In this document: one piece after another, positions 45,935 to 56,637 of the stretch
Position numbering within the stretch: the first letter of the stretch is position 1
Layout of the letters: each line of letters starts with the position of its first letter
From: Phellopilus nigrolimitatus
Lineage: Eukaryota > Basidiomycota > Agaricomycetes > Hymenochaetales > Hymenochaetaceae
DNA: 64,000 bases
Assembly: GCA_021029095.1 (NCBI GenBank)
Contig: JAJOHG010000066.1
Coordinates: 62,001-126,000 of the forward strand
Direction of reading: 5' to 3'
Position numbers and translations under genes: made by a program
The notes under the pieces: generated by a model
Databases searched by the model: none
Told to the model about the DNA's origin: nothing
The model's input: the letters and a program-made list of their open reading frames with translations, nothing else

Positions 45935-47096
45935 TCATATATCTTTTACCTGCTCCTCCAGCCAGTCCCAAAGCTGCTCCCCCGTCTTCGGGTCCTGCGT
46001 GTCCGCGCGCGGCTCGCCCAGGCGCGCCCACGGTATGAGGTACTTCCCATTGAGCTCCGCCGTCTCGGGCATCGTCCCGCCCCAGAGCTGCGTCAGTGCG
46101 CCAAACGGTGCGGGAAACTGGAGTAAATTTTGCTGCGGAAATAAGTCTATTGATCTGACGAAATTATGCCTTGGATGAAAGAAGCGACTTACAGTGAGCC
46201 ACTGCTCGGCCTTGCTCACATGCCGATGGAGGTCCGTCGTGAGGTTGCCGGGATTGACTGAAATAGAGACGATGCCTTCGTCCGCATACCGGCGCGCGAG
46301 CTCCTTCGCTACCACGACGTTGCCCTATGTCAGTGTGTCAGAACCAGGCGAAAAAAAAGGATACGGCGGAGCTGCGCACGAATTTGCTTTGACCGTACAG
46401 CAACCACTTGTTGTACTTCCGGAGCGCGGGGCTGTCGAGCGTGTCCCATTTGAGCCCTGGCCCGTGGAACATGTGCACCGATGAGGAGGTCGTGATGACG
46501 CGCACGTGCTTGTCGTTTGTCGACTTGGCCGTCTCGATTAGCGTGGGGAGGAGGAGCTTCGTGAAGTAGAAGTGCCCGAGGCAGTTCGTCCCGAATTGGA
46601 GGTCGTAGCCGTCCGCGGTGAGCTGCTCAACCGGGGGAGCCATGACGCCTCTATAATACTCGGTTAGCATGTTCGCAAGGTGAGCCACGCGTGTACTCAC
46701 CCGTTGTTGAATAGGATATGTAACTGCGACTCCTTGCTAAGTAGATACGCGTAAACAATAAATATAACGACGAGTCGGCACATGCAAACCTCTGGAACTC
46801 CTCCGCCGCCTTCTTTATGCTCTTCAGGCTCGCGAGGTCGAGCTCCAAAAAAAGCGCCTCCCGCCCAGTCTTGGTCTTGAGCTCCGCGATGGCGGCTTCC
46901 GCCTTCGGCTGGCTGCGCGCGGCCATGTACACCTTCGCGTTCTTGCGGAGGAGCGCGAGGATGGTTTCCTTTCCCACGCCGGTGTTCCCTCCAGTAACTA
47001 TAATGACCTTGCCAGAGAGGTCCGGGATGTCCTCGATGCTAAACGCGGGCGCCGCTGGTCGTAGAGCATGCGGAGGTGCGTCAGCGTCTGGCCCAT
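45935..47096 (-). pseudogene. SDR paralog 1, 10 bp deletion near the N-terminus
   Basis: NAD(P)-dependent short-chain dehydrogenase of the retinol-dehydrogenase/WWOX-like group; same five-exon structure as the paralogs at 52778 and 62612. Intact motifs: [20 protein letters not shown] (cofactor), [28 protein letters not shown] as Yxxx[13 protein letters not shown], and the C-terminal [16 protein letters not shown]. Compared with paralog 2, ten bases are missing after LYDQ, so the ATG at 47096 is out of frame with everything from [12 protein letters not shown] on. No later ATG before the Rossmann motif rescues it. The lesion is single and recent looking. Confidence 0.8.
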
Positions 47097-47700
47097 GGTC
47101 GGCAGTCGCGTTCGTCGGTGGAAGGGGTTGAGAAGCCTATCTGTGCAGGGGGGATGAAGAGACGCGTTCAAAAGCGTGTATACCATCCTATTTATATGCC
47201 AGGACGCGTGAGACGAGCCGCCGAGCGTAGCATCAAGCACTTGCGTAGTGCTTCGTCATACGCGCTGCCGATCCTCTGAGCTCACTAATCCGAGACTGCT
47301 TACGGCACGTAGCTTATCCAATGAGAATATTCGAGCTGAGAAAAAGTTTCGTTGAGCTTTGCATAAATACTCGGTTTGGCTCGGAACTAGATCAGCAAAG
47401 TTTTTACAAATACCTTGCTTATCCACCCTATAGAGTAAGCCTCGCAAAATGGTCCCTGGCGGTATTGCTATGACGGTGGTTACAGGGCGAATGGGCGTGC
47501 TTCCTGGACGTCATGCAGCGCACAGAGGCGTCGGGGCTCATGAACGTGTCAGAGGCGTCCTTTTTTTTCTTTTTTTCTTTTTTTCTTTGGTCTTTTTTCC
47601 GCTTTCCTTTTTGCCTTATTTGTTGTGGGACGAAGACTGGTATGTTATTATTGCTTGCCTTTTATTCGAGAGCCTTCGCTTAACTCGTCTTGATGCATTA
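47097..47700. other. SDR upstream region and T-rich spacer
   Basis: Contains the SDR promoter copy (CGTAGTGCTTCGTCATAC near 47240, also at 54173 upstream of paralog 2) and a T-rich tract at 47560-47610. No gene. Confidence 0.45.
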
Positions 47701-47826
47701 GCTACACTTGTCCTCATCTCTGGCAACTGCCCGCCGTTCCGTAAGTCTGAGCTCGAGTACTACACCATGCTCTCAAAACCGACTGTGCACCACTACGCCG
47801 GCTCGAACATCGCGCTCGTCTCTCCC
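47701..47826 (+). pseudogene. 60S ribosomal protein L30 (eL30) fragment
   Basis: Open frame gives [20 protein letters not shown] then [17 protein letters not shown], the central part of eL30. It stops being similar right after SNIAL where the family continues with GTACGK, and the N-terminal third is absent. About 40 residues of a housekeeping gene stranded next to the kinase C locus. Confidence 0.8.
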
Positions 47827-48577
47827 TCTAGGCCACTCGCACATCCAGCTTCAACCGCCCTTGTCGGCCGGCCACGGCCACGGCCAAAACCGAGCGGCGA
47901 GGCGGCCCCCGCGCGCCACGGGCCGCGCGCAGGCGAGGCGACGTCGTGCGGCGTGCGGGTCTGTGCGGGCGACTCAGCGCCGGAGAGCGCGAGCAAGGAC
48001 GCGTTTACGCTCGTGCAGGCGCGCATGCCCAGCTACTGCTGCGGGGACGACGGCGAGCCCAACCGTGCCTCTTTCCCTCTCCCGCTCGCGCATACGCGAG
48101 CTGCTCGTCGGCGCGACGTGGGACGGCGTGCCGGGCACAGAGGAGGCCGTCGGCGTGGTGTGCCGCTGGGAACACTCATATCGCCGTCGCTGCTCCTACG
48201 ACCATCGCACAAGTTCACGAAGCTGCATGTTGTGCTTTCTTGACCATTTGAACACAATGTTTACTTTTATTATGCAGGCTACAGAGAATATTCAGCAGGA
48301 GAGGGATCCGCTCGCTCGCTCGGCTGGCACGTCTTGCGGTGGCTCGCGCCGCGGCCATGATAGTGACAACAGCTCGTTCGCAGATTGGACCCGATGGGTG
48401 GGCTGTCACGCCTGACCCTTCGAGACCGGCCGACAAAGATAGTGATCTGTCGGGCTTCGGAAAGACCGCGAAGAGCAGCGGACCCCTGACTTTCGGCATG
48501 TCAAGTGTCTTCAGCGCGTACGGGCCGGAGCATGAGCATGGACGGCCGCGACAAAAGGCCGCCCAGCTCGCTGCAGG
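47827..48577. other. GC-rich unassigned stretch
   Basis: GC-rich, with long open frames in several phases on both strands as expected from base composition. One frame reads [20 protein letters not shown] and could be a captured gene piece, but I cannot name it. Overlaps downstream of the kinase C stop. Confidence 0.35.
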
Positions 48578-51129
48578 TCAGACTGGCGGCGCACAGAAGG
48601 AGAGGGTCGGAGACAGAGATGGGGAGAAAGACGGGGATAGGAATACTTCTGAAGGCGAGAGCGGCAGCACGAAGTTGTCGTTCTCGGCGCTCGTGTGCTC
48701 GACGGCAGGGGCTTCGCGTGCAGGTGCTGGAAGCTCATGGGTACCCGCGGGTACTAAAAACTCGTGGTATGCTCCCGCTAGGTCTTCCATGGAAAGTTGT
48801 ATTTCGATTGAGTCGATCGCCGGATCCGAATTCTCGCGCGCTGGTACTGGGTGTTCTGAGAAGAGATCCCTGAACGCCGGTGTGAGATCCGCCCTCATGC
48901 GAGCCTCCGATGCCTCTTCGTGCCTGCCTAGCTTTGACAAATCAACACTCATACTGCGAAGACAGTTGGGAAGAGCTGAATTGATTCTATTCGGGTCCGT
49001 CTCTGCCTCCCTTATATAAAGTTCTTTCCGATAGGCCTCCAATGCCTCTTCAGGCCTTCCTAGACTTGACAATTTACCACCCATTCTGTTGAGAGAGTTG
49101 GCAAAATCTTGATTGAATCTATCCGGGTCCTCCTCAGCAAGTGCCTCTCTGATAGAAACTGCCTTCTGGATAGCCTGCAATGATTCTTCATCTCTGCCTA
49201 GCTCTCCTAGGCTAAACCCCACACCATGGAAAGACTTTGCTAGATATGGATTGAATCCGACTGGGTCATTCTCTGCAAGTTCCTCCCTGATAGAAACTGC
49301 CCTCTGGTAAGCCTGCAATGCCTCTTCATGTCTGCCTAGCTTTCCCAGGGTATACCCCATATCATGAAGAGATTCTGCAAGATCTGGATTGAATCTGTCC
49401 GGATCCTTCTCAGCAAATGCCTCCCTGATAGAGATTGTCCTCTGGAGAGCCTGCAATGCCTGCTCTTGTCTTCCTAGCTCTGACGAAGTACCTGGCATAT
49501 CACAAAAAGGATGTGTAATTAATGTGCCACTCGCCACCGTGGTCAAGTGCTGCTCACTTGTCTCAACCGCATCAAGGACAGTTTGGGCGATCAGCTCGGT
49601 AGGTAAATACGGGAGTCGTATGACAGAGCTATGTTCTAGAGATGAGCCTAGTGTGCTTTCATTATGCTCCTTTTGTACGAACTCCTCTTCGTTAACTCTT
49701 TCCCTTCCTTGGTTTGGATCTTTGACGTTATCAGGACTATCAATTGCTGCGAATGTGTTTTGTCAGAACTGCGCCGAGGAATAACGGATGACAAGTCGGA
49801 GCCTTACTTTCAGGCGAGTTTAGATCTATAGCTTCGACAGGCTGTTCAACAATGGGTTGCACGATCTGCTCATGATCTGCAATAGTTGCTTGTAAGGATG
49901 TACTATCACCATCGTAGAGCGAAACAGTGAGAGAGTACTGACACGAGAGACGAGGACGTTTGGACGGCCGCTCATCTCGTAAGGCGTTCAAAGTCACGAC
50001 AAGATCATCGATTCCAGGCCTTTTCACAGGAATATCCCAGCAAGTCTGACACAAGTCCCATAACTTCTGGTAACGAACAGGCCGCGTCTCTATCGACGCG
50101 GGACGCAAAGGCTGGTTACCCTGGAAAATATGAAGGATCACCTGTGCGTCGTTCTTCAGATGAAAGAAAGGTAATCCCTTCGTAAGCAATTCCTGTGAGC
50201 GTATAAGGAGAAATTAAATATACCCAACACAAGAACAGCTGCGCAGGAAATAGCACTTACGTACACCGTCATGCCAAAAGCCCAAATGTCCGACTCCATC
50301 GAATGTGTATTCGGAGGCTCACAAATCTCAAGCAGCTCTTTGGACATCCACCTCAATGACCCCTTTGTTCCATTGTTCTGTGAGCTAGTCCCACCGAACG
50401 TCTGCGACGAAATAAGAATTCGAGATATTCCAAAATCACAGATTCGAGGTAGCCCATCGTCCGAGATTAAGACGTTTTCCTGATTTAATGTATGTGTACA
50501 GTCCATCAAAGGAAGAAAGCGAGCTTTAACTCACGGCTTTCAAATCAGAATGTATGACGCCTTGGCTATGAAGGTATTTGAGGCCCTCTGCTATCCCGAT
50601 CACCTAATGATTGAAAATGAACCTGACCGCAGGTGAACCACTGATAAAGAATTGGAACATACCAAAGGCAAGAGGTCGAGGTCTGGACGTCTTTCCAGAT
50701 ATCTCCTGACTGTTCCATTCTCCATCCATTCTGAGATAAGGGAAGGAAAACTGCCTTCTAGCATGTATCCGCAGAACGGCAGAATATTGGGATGGTTGAG
50801 ACCTGACCACACGTAAATCTCCCGTGCAAGATACTGGGTTTATAGGTGCAGTGAGTCCGCGCGCTTGAGACAGAAACTGAAAAGCCCAAATTTACCCTTG
50901 TGAATTTCGCTTCGCCGAGATGTATACGGATACGCTTGACTGCGACTTTACACGGCTCGGAAGAGCCATCTTTAAGCCATCGACCTTCGAAGACGTCGCA
51001 GTATCCGCCGCACGCTACCATCTCAGGATTTTTCTGCACGACGTCCGTGAGGTCCAAATGCGACACCTTTGCGAGAACCGAGTCTAGCATCTCTCTGGGA
51101 ATGCGACGAGGCGCTGTTTCTTCGTTCAT
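48578..51129 (-). CDS. TKL-like protein kinase-TPR fusion, copy C (full length)
   Basis: Only copy here with kinase and TPR joined through the long linker. Exons 51129-50896, 50833-50663, 50603-50535, 50479-50261, 50192-49808, 49746-48578 give 748 residues. Kinase domain about 35-310: glycine loop CGGYCDVFEGR, K65 in VAVKRI, H153-S154-D155 in VIHSDLKAENVL, D173FG, SKE activation end, DIWAFG. Linker 311-445 (acidic, STLGSSLEHSS). TPRs of the kinesin-light-chain type about 447-615, each GRxEEALQAYQRAVSIREEL. A 130-residue Pro/Glu/Ser-rich tail (REAPAVEHTSAENDNFVLPL) follows. The TPR array probably binds a partner and the kinase acts on it; the HSD variant is common in fungal TKLs. The GC-rich tail crosses into sequence not shared with other copies. 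Confidence 0.85.
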
Positions 51130-51720
51130 TGGTCTAGAAGTTGAATACAGGTCAAAGACGAATACGACGTGCAGACTGATGTATGTTCGGGGGAGAGTGA
51201 GTCCGAGTGTCGTCGTGGCCGTTCAGGTTCGAGTCGTCTCTCGCAAGGCGGTGAACACGTTGTATCAGGATGTTGCCTAGAAGCTCTGCCGTTGATAGAT
51301 TACAAACTGCTTTTCTTAGGCGCCCAAATGCCCAGAGCCAGGTTTGTCAGTACATCCCACCGATGCACTGAGAAGTCACCACAGGAGCTCCAGCTGAAGT
51401 AATAGATTGAGTATGACTTGACGGGCCGATTTCCAATTCTTGCTAAAAGCTCTAGCAGTGAAGCACTGTATTGCAGTGTCCTGTGAACAGCAAGAGTAAA
51501 CGTTCGTTTCGAACGTGAGGCTGCGCCACCGCGGTGAAATTGTCCACTAGAAGCGCCATACTGTCGATTCCGAGTGGGCAGTGCGGCGCCAATGCACTAT
51601 CGCGACTCGCTCAATCTCCTCCTACATGTACTTACAATTTGAGCCACTGTAACGAACGAACAAAGCCCGAGGCACCAATTGATAAAAATGGCTCGTAAAG
51701 GTCTCGCGAGTTTTCAACTC
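51130..51720 (-). repeat. Conserved kinase upstream region (copy C)
   Basis: Minus-strand copy of the spacer/promoter described for 7400-8141, including TGGCGCCGCACTGCCCACTC at 51577-51596 and the tract before the ATG at 51129. Confidence 0.65.
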
Positions 51721-51779
51721 AGAGAGCTGAATTCATCTCCGCAAGAGAGCGGAAACGCGGGGTCATAGAAGTACATGTA

Positions 51780-52199
51780 TTAGTCAGTATACTTCTCTTT
51801 CGTTCACTACAAGTACGCACGTGCTCCAGAGAAAAACCCATACAGCGCAGCGAAGGCAGCGACACCACTGATAATGCGAGCATGCAGAATATGAGCACGG
51901 TAGAGCTAGCCGTCGAGAACACCAGCATGTTTGCAACACCAAGAGAACGAACGAGAAAACCTGGCATGAGGGGTCCGATAAAAGAAACGCCGTTGAGTAT
52001 GGAGAGTTGGTTTGCGTGGATTCATATCTTATCGAATGCCTTTACTACTAGTAAAGGCATTCGATAAGATATGAAGAAAGGAAGTCTAAACGCACCGAAT
52101 AACAAGCGAAGGGTTTGACTCAAGGCCATGCTCGATCGCATCTAGTTGGAGGTAGAAGTTCAAGAAGAAAAAGACCAGTTCGAAGAGCGTCATTGAGGT
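51780..52199 (-). pseudogene. MFS transporter exons 8-9 fragment
   Basis: Minus strand: MTLFELVFF at 52190, YLQLDAIEHGLES, then the intron, then exon 9 (NGVSFIGPLMPGF; SLGVANMLVFSTASSTVLIF), matching the transporter at 4323-6560. It breaks off after YGFFSGACA-type sequence. Both frames are damaged. Its intron contains the 55 bp palindrome at 52021-52075. Confidence 0.8.
52021..52075. repeat. 55 bp perfect inverted repeat in the MFS-fragment intron
   Basis: Two 27-base arms around one central base (left arm starts TTCATATCTTATCGAATGCC). The parental intron at 5780-5810 holds only one arm, so the second was added by inverted duplication in this copy. Could extrude a cruciform. Confidence 0.85.
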
Positions 52200-52500
52200 C
52201 CGACTCGGAGATGCGGCTAGCCCTCATCGTAGAAGCGCCCGAGGGGCGCCAATGTGTGGCCCATGGTCGACAGTTTCCTTTTTCCGTGTCAGAGCTCGAA
52301 ATGCGAGCGTCTGGGAAACGGAGACTGGCATAGTGGGGTGGCGCGATTCCGTGCATGCCTGCGGACGTTATATGCCCAGGGGGCGGCGACGGCAGAGGGT
52401 TGCGGGAAGCAAGTGCTTGGTCAGACTGTGCTGCTTTGCCGGTCGATCTCTTTTCCGCCTTTGGATCAGCCCCTCCGATATGATTGGTTGCCACACTTCG
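52200..52500 (-). pseudogene. SDR start fragment and duplicated flank
   Basis: Minus-strand counterpart of 12240-12390: ATGGGCCACACATTGGCGCC, GGGCGCTTCTACGATGAGGG, then a stop, directly followed by the MFS fragment. Upstream lies a copy of the CCCTCTGCCGTCGCC/CGAGTCTCC-type flank also seen near 12240 and 17500. Confidence 0.6.
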
Positions 52501-52777
52501 GCGTACGCACTTGCGTGTCGCTGAAAAGCGTTAGATACAATTTTCGGCAGGCTTTCGTCACTCCCGCGGTCGTGTGTTTCCGCACGCAGCTTAAGCTTCT
52601 AAACTTCTCAATATCAGTCACACAGGTACCCCAGAAAAGTATTCGCTCCCAATAAGAATAAAGCACAAAATAAAGGAAATAAAACATTACATCCCGATTG
52701 CAAACACCATTTACATGTAACCATAAGATTAAAGTTGCGAAGCCTGAGAACCACTTTTGTCAAAAATAACAAGCCCG

Positions 52778-53963
52778 TCATACATCTTTTACTTGCTCTT
52801 CCAGCCAGTCCCAAATCTGCTCCCCCGTCTTCGGGTCCTGCGTGTCTGCTCGCGGCTCGCCCAGGCGCGCCCACGGGATGAGGTACTTCCCATTGAGCTC
52901 CGCCGTCTCGGGCATCGTCCCGCCCCAGAGCTGCGTCAGTGCACCAAACGACGCTGGAAATAGAAGTACCTTTTGCTGCGAAATAATAATGAAAAAAACG
53001 GCTTTATTAATCGGGCGCAATTATGCTTTGGATAAAAGACGTGACTTACAGTGAGCCATTGCCCAATGTTGCCCACGTGCCGCTGGAGGTCCGTCTTGAG
53101 GTTTCCGGGGTTGACGGAGATGGAGATGATGCCCTCGTCCGCGTAGCGGCGCGCGAGCTCCTTCGCGACCACGACGTTGCCCTGCGTCCGCGGGTCAGAG
53201 CTCAGCAAGAAAACAGACTAAACCTGCGCACGAATTTGCTTTGAGAATACAGCCCCTGCTTGCTGCACTTTTTGCGCGCGGGGCTGTCCTTTAGCGTGTC
53301 CCACTTGAGTCCGGGCCCGTGGAACATGTGCACTGATGAGGAGGTCGTGATGACGCGCACGTGCTTGTCTGGCGCGGATTTGGCGGTTTCGATTAGCGTG
53401 GGGAGGAGCAGCTTCGTGAAGTAGAAATGCCCGAGGCAGTTCGTCCCGAATTGGAGGTCATAGCCGTCCGCGGTAAGCTGCTCGACGGGAGGGACCATTA
53501 CGCCTCTGGAATATTTTATTGGCGCGCTTGTAACACGAGAGACTCGAATACTCACCCGTTGTTAAACAGTATATGTAGCTGCGACTCCTTGCTGTATAAA
53601 CAAAAGCGTTAACAACACATATAATAGCAAATCGGCACATGCGTACTTCTGAAACTCCTCCGCCGACTTCTTTATACTCTTCAAGCTCGCAAGATCGAGC
53701 TCCAGAAACAGCGCCTTCCGCCCAGTCTCTTTTTTGAGCTCCGCGATGGCTTCCTCCGCCTTCGTCTGGCTGCGCGAGGCCATGTACACCCGCGCATTCT
53801 TGCGGAGGAGCGCGAGGATGGTCTCCTTGCCCACGCCGGTGTTCCCTCCAGTAACTATAATCACCTTGCCAGAAAGGTCCGGGATGTCGTCGATGCTGAA
53901 CGCGGGCGCCGGCGGCCTGCTCTGGTCGTAGAGCATGCGGAGGTGCGTCAGCATCTGGCCCAT
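52778..53963 (-). CDS. Short-chain dehydrogenase/reductase, paralog 2
   Basis: NAD(P)H-dependent oxidoreductase, retinol-dehydrogenase/WWOX-like; substrate unknown. Exons 53963-53647, 53591-53556, 53505-53232, 53181-53050, 52975-52778 give 318 residues, open throughout. Cofactor motif [20 protein letters not shown] at about 31-50, acidic [10 protein letters not shown] helix, ILFNNG (variant NNAG), TTSSS catalytic serine region, YSQSKFGNV with catalytic Tyr/Lys, [11 protein letters not shown] after the active site, C-terminal [11 protein letters not shown]. No signal peptide or membrane anchor. Upstream region has TATATACATATAT near 54065. Differs from paralog 3 by scattered substitutions. Confidence 0.88.
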
Positions 53964-54646
53964 GGTCTACAGATCCGTTTTGTCGGTGGACAGAATCGGG
54001 AATCAAGGCCTGTCCAGGGGGATGAAGAGACGCATCGACGAGCGTGTATACAGACCCATGTATACATTATATACATATATCAGGGCGCGTGAGACGAACG
54101 GCCGAGCGAGCGTGCGTGCGTATGCTGCACGGCAGAAGCATCCGAGGAATTTTGGATCCAGAAGCATTTACGTAGTGCTTCGTCATACATAGTAGGCCCG
54201 CCCACGATGCCGATACCAGCTCTCCAATCCGAGACTACTTACGGGTAATCATGGGAGACCTAGGAATCAGAATTGGGCCATCTTACGAAAGATTTTTGTC
54301 AAGCTGAGTTTACTTTTATAAGTACTAGGTTTGGCCAGGGCTAAGGAAAACTTGCATAGTTAGTCAAAGGCCGGAAGAGCTTTTACGAGCCGCCCTATAG
54401 AGTAAGCCTCGCTGTAAGGCTGTTACGCGGGATCACACCAATCACTAGGAATCCGGTGTATATCTGAGCTAGCTGAGGAACAATAGGACGTCGTATGGGT
54501 AAGTGCTACAGGACCGAAGCGTGCCAGCACAGCGAGATACCGGCCGCGCTCTAACATCACCAAACACCCCACTCTCACGCCACCCGAGCGTATGTCTCCT
54601 ACACTCGCAGAGTGATACAAAGTCTTCATGCGGTATTGCTATTGAG
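53964..54646. promoter_or_regulatory. SDR paralog 2 upstream region
   Basis: Duplicated SDR promoter: the AGGGGGATGAAGAGACGC segment at 54018 matches 47150, and GTAGTGCTTCGTCATAC at 54174 matches 47240. A TA-rich box lies at 54060-54080. The rest up to 54646 has no gene. Confidence 0.45.
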
Positions 54647-55330
54647 GGGAGGCAATCCCTGCCAAAAGAGTCTGCACGCTTTGTAATCTGACAAATGATC
54701 GGCACTTCCCAAATTAAGAAATTTTGGTGGCAAAAATTTACAGATGGCCAACTTGATGCAATTCAGCCACTCCTTGCTGATTTTTATTCTTTTAAAGTCA
54801 TAGAACTGTATTTTAAGGCTATACATACAATAATCACTTGATATAATGTAGCTCGTTTCTGAGGAAAGATTTATAGCAAAGAAAACAGCAGGAGGTGAGC
54901 GCATTTTCGGTTGGCACGTGACCACAGCGCACAGGAATGCCCGCGCATACATGCAAACGCGCAGAACGATTTTTTGAGCTCAATTCTTATCCTTTTTGCA
55001 AGATTTAAGCTGGTAAATGCTCTGGTGATATGGGGCTGGGAGGTCTCTGTTGTCAATTTTTTAATTTCGCCCTCAAAGCGTCAGAACTACCATCTAAGAC
55101 CACTATTCTGACACTTTGAGGGCGAAATTAAAAAATTGACAACAGAGACCTCCCAGCCCCATATCACCAGAGCATTTACCAGCTTAAATCTCGCAAAACG
55201 GAGAAGAATTGAGCTCAAAAAATCGTTCTGTAACCTTTCTTTCACTCATGAGCCGCAAAATTTTCGTTTTCGGTAGACATGTAAGCAACTACAAATGCAC
55301 ACTCTTTTGGCAGGGATTGCCTCCCCCCAT
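54647..55330. mobile_element. TIR element interrupted at its right end
   Basis: Left terminal repeat GGGGAGGCAATCCCTGCCAA at about 54653 and AAGAGTCTGCA after it; the right end at 55292-55328 carries the reverse complement (AGTGTGCA instead of AGTCTGCA). About 26 bases are identical. The interior (about 680 bp) encodes nothing recognisable and contains the foldback hairpin at 54962-55230. The right terminus is split by the retroelement insertion at 55331-56133 and continues for a few bases after 56146. Confidence 0.65.
54962..55230. repeat. Foldback hairpin, about 124 bp arms
   Basis: Left arm 54962-55086 starts CAGAACGATTTTTTGAGCTC; right arm 55106-55230 is its reverse complement with about five mismatches; loop about 19 bases. 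The whole unit would form a near-perfect stem of over 120 base pairs. No obvious target-site duplication directly at its ends. Could be a separate foldback element nested in the TIR element, or its own subterminal structure. Confidence 0.85.
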
Positions 55331-55331
55331 T

Positions 55332-56133
55332 TCATCCCCTCTTGATCTCTTACCACCACCATCCCCCCGTGGGAAAGCGTGCTGGTGTTGCAATTCGAGC
55401 TGGGGGTCTCGCAGGCCGTCTGAGGCTGGACCCCTCGCGCGCTCACAAAGTTCTACAGGCCGCTCTTAGGCCGCTTGAACGTGAGTCGTACGAGTTTGCT
55501 CTGGCCAAGAACAGCTGACTGCCACTGTGGGGTGGCTGGTCGCCCCCCCTATGGCTCCTAGCGAGTCGGCGTAAGCCCACGGGTAAGGACAGGGTTGTTG
55601 GACCAGACGTGCCTCCCTGCATGCGCCAGCCTTAAACGCGGCTGGAGGGGCTAGCAGATTGCCCGTACTCCTCACCCGGCAAGCACACCACTCCGCGATG
55701 ACGTTCATGGGACTGCCCCCAGTCGCCATCTCCACACCCCTGACGAGTCACAAGGCCACGCTCCCTCCTCCTTTGTCCGAGTTATCTCGGATCATTACTA
55801 AGGGAAGTGCGCTGACTCATCACACCCGACAATAGCGGCCCAGGAAATACCCGGCTTCAGTGACCGGGGGCTGCTACCTCCCGACCGCGTACCCCGTCCC
55901 CACTGATGGGTGCGCACCCACGCGAAAACAGACGGGTGGCTCCCGCGCTGTAATGTATCATGTTTGTACCGCTCCACCCCTCACTCCCGCCCAGACATGG
56001 GCACACCGCATAGGCGTGTCAAGGCCGCGAAGTCGTATAAGTCCTTGCACGCATCACACATGTATACAGCGCATTTGTACTTAGTTTACTGACCGCGCTA
56101 TATAAATTTACTCAAAAAAAAAAAAAAAAAAAA
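55332..56133 (+). mobile_element. 5'-truncated non-LTR retrotransposon (LINE) 3' end with poly(A)
   Basis: An 800 bp insert ends in 20 adenines (56114-56133) and is bracketed by a perfect 13 bp target-site duplication GCCTCCCCCCATT at 55319-55331 and 56134-56146. That is the hallmark of target-primed reverse transcription. The body is GC-rich 3'-UTR-like sequence; I see no reverse-transcriptase motif, so the coding part was lost on insertion. The orientation is plus because the A-tail is at the right. It landed in the right terminal repeat of the TIR element. Confidence 0.85.
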
Positions 56134-56146
56134 GCCTCCCCCCATT

Positions 56147-56637
56147 GCTATGCCACTTCGGCAAGACTAATCAAACGTAGGCACGTGAGCGATTAGTCAG
56201 AGTCAATAGTGGACCGCTGACGGTGCTGCGGCACTGCTGCCGTCGTCGCAATTCCTATCGTAGAGATTATGTATGGACCAACGCCCTTCATCGCCGCGTT
56301 CCGCTCCGACGCATTTCCCACTTTCCCGTCGGTGCGTTAGGGCATTCAGCTCGACGCGGTGCGCCTGACTTGACGCGTACATGCCTTTTCAGACTGGAGT
56401 TCTATCGCCTCGACGTGCGGAACGGTTTAGGTGCGTAATTTGAAGACAATCAGACCGCCGCTTTCCGCACTACCACCATCCTCGCTTCTGTTTTTGTCTT
56501 GAAATAAAGCTGATAAGTACTAAAGTACATTTAAGCGAGCTACTTCCATCGCTCGCTAACGGAAACCCGTCTGTGAACTCGAGCGAGAGACATCCGCTCC
56601 GCCGACAGATAATGCGCTAATGCAACATCAAATTTAA
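56147..56637. other. Intergenic
   Basis: Continuation of the TIR-element flank, then upstream of the H2A.Z copy. No gene recognised. Confidence 0.4.

Noticed and set aside
47449..48243. 265-codon plus-strand frame
   Set aside because: Runs through a T-rich tract, the L30 fragment and a GC-rich stretch; only the L30 part resembles a protein.
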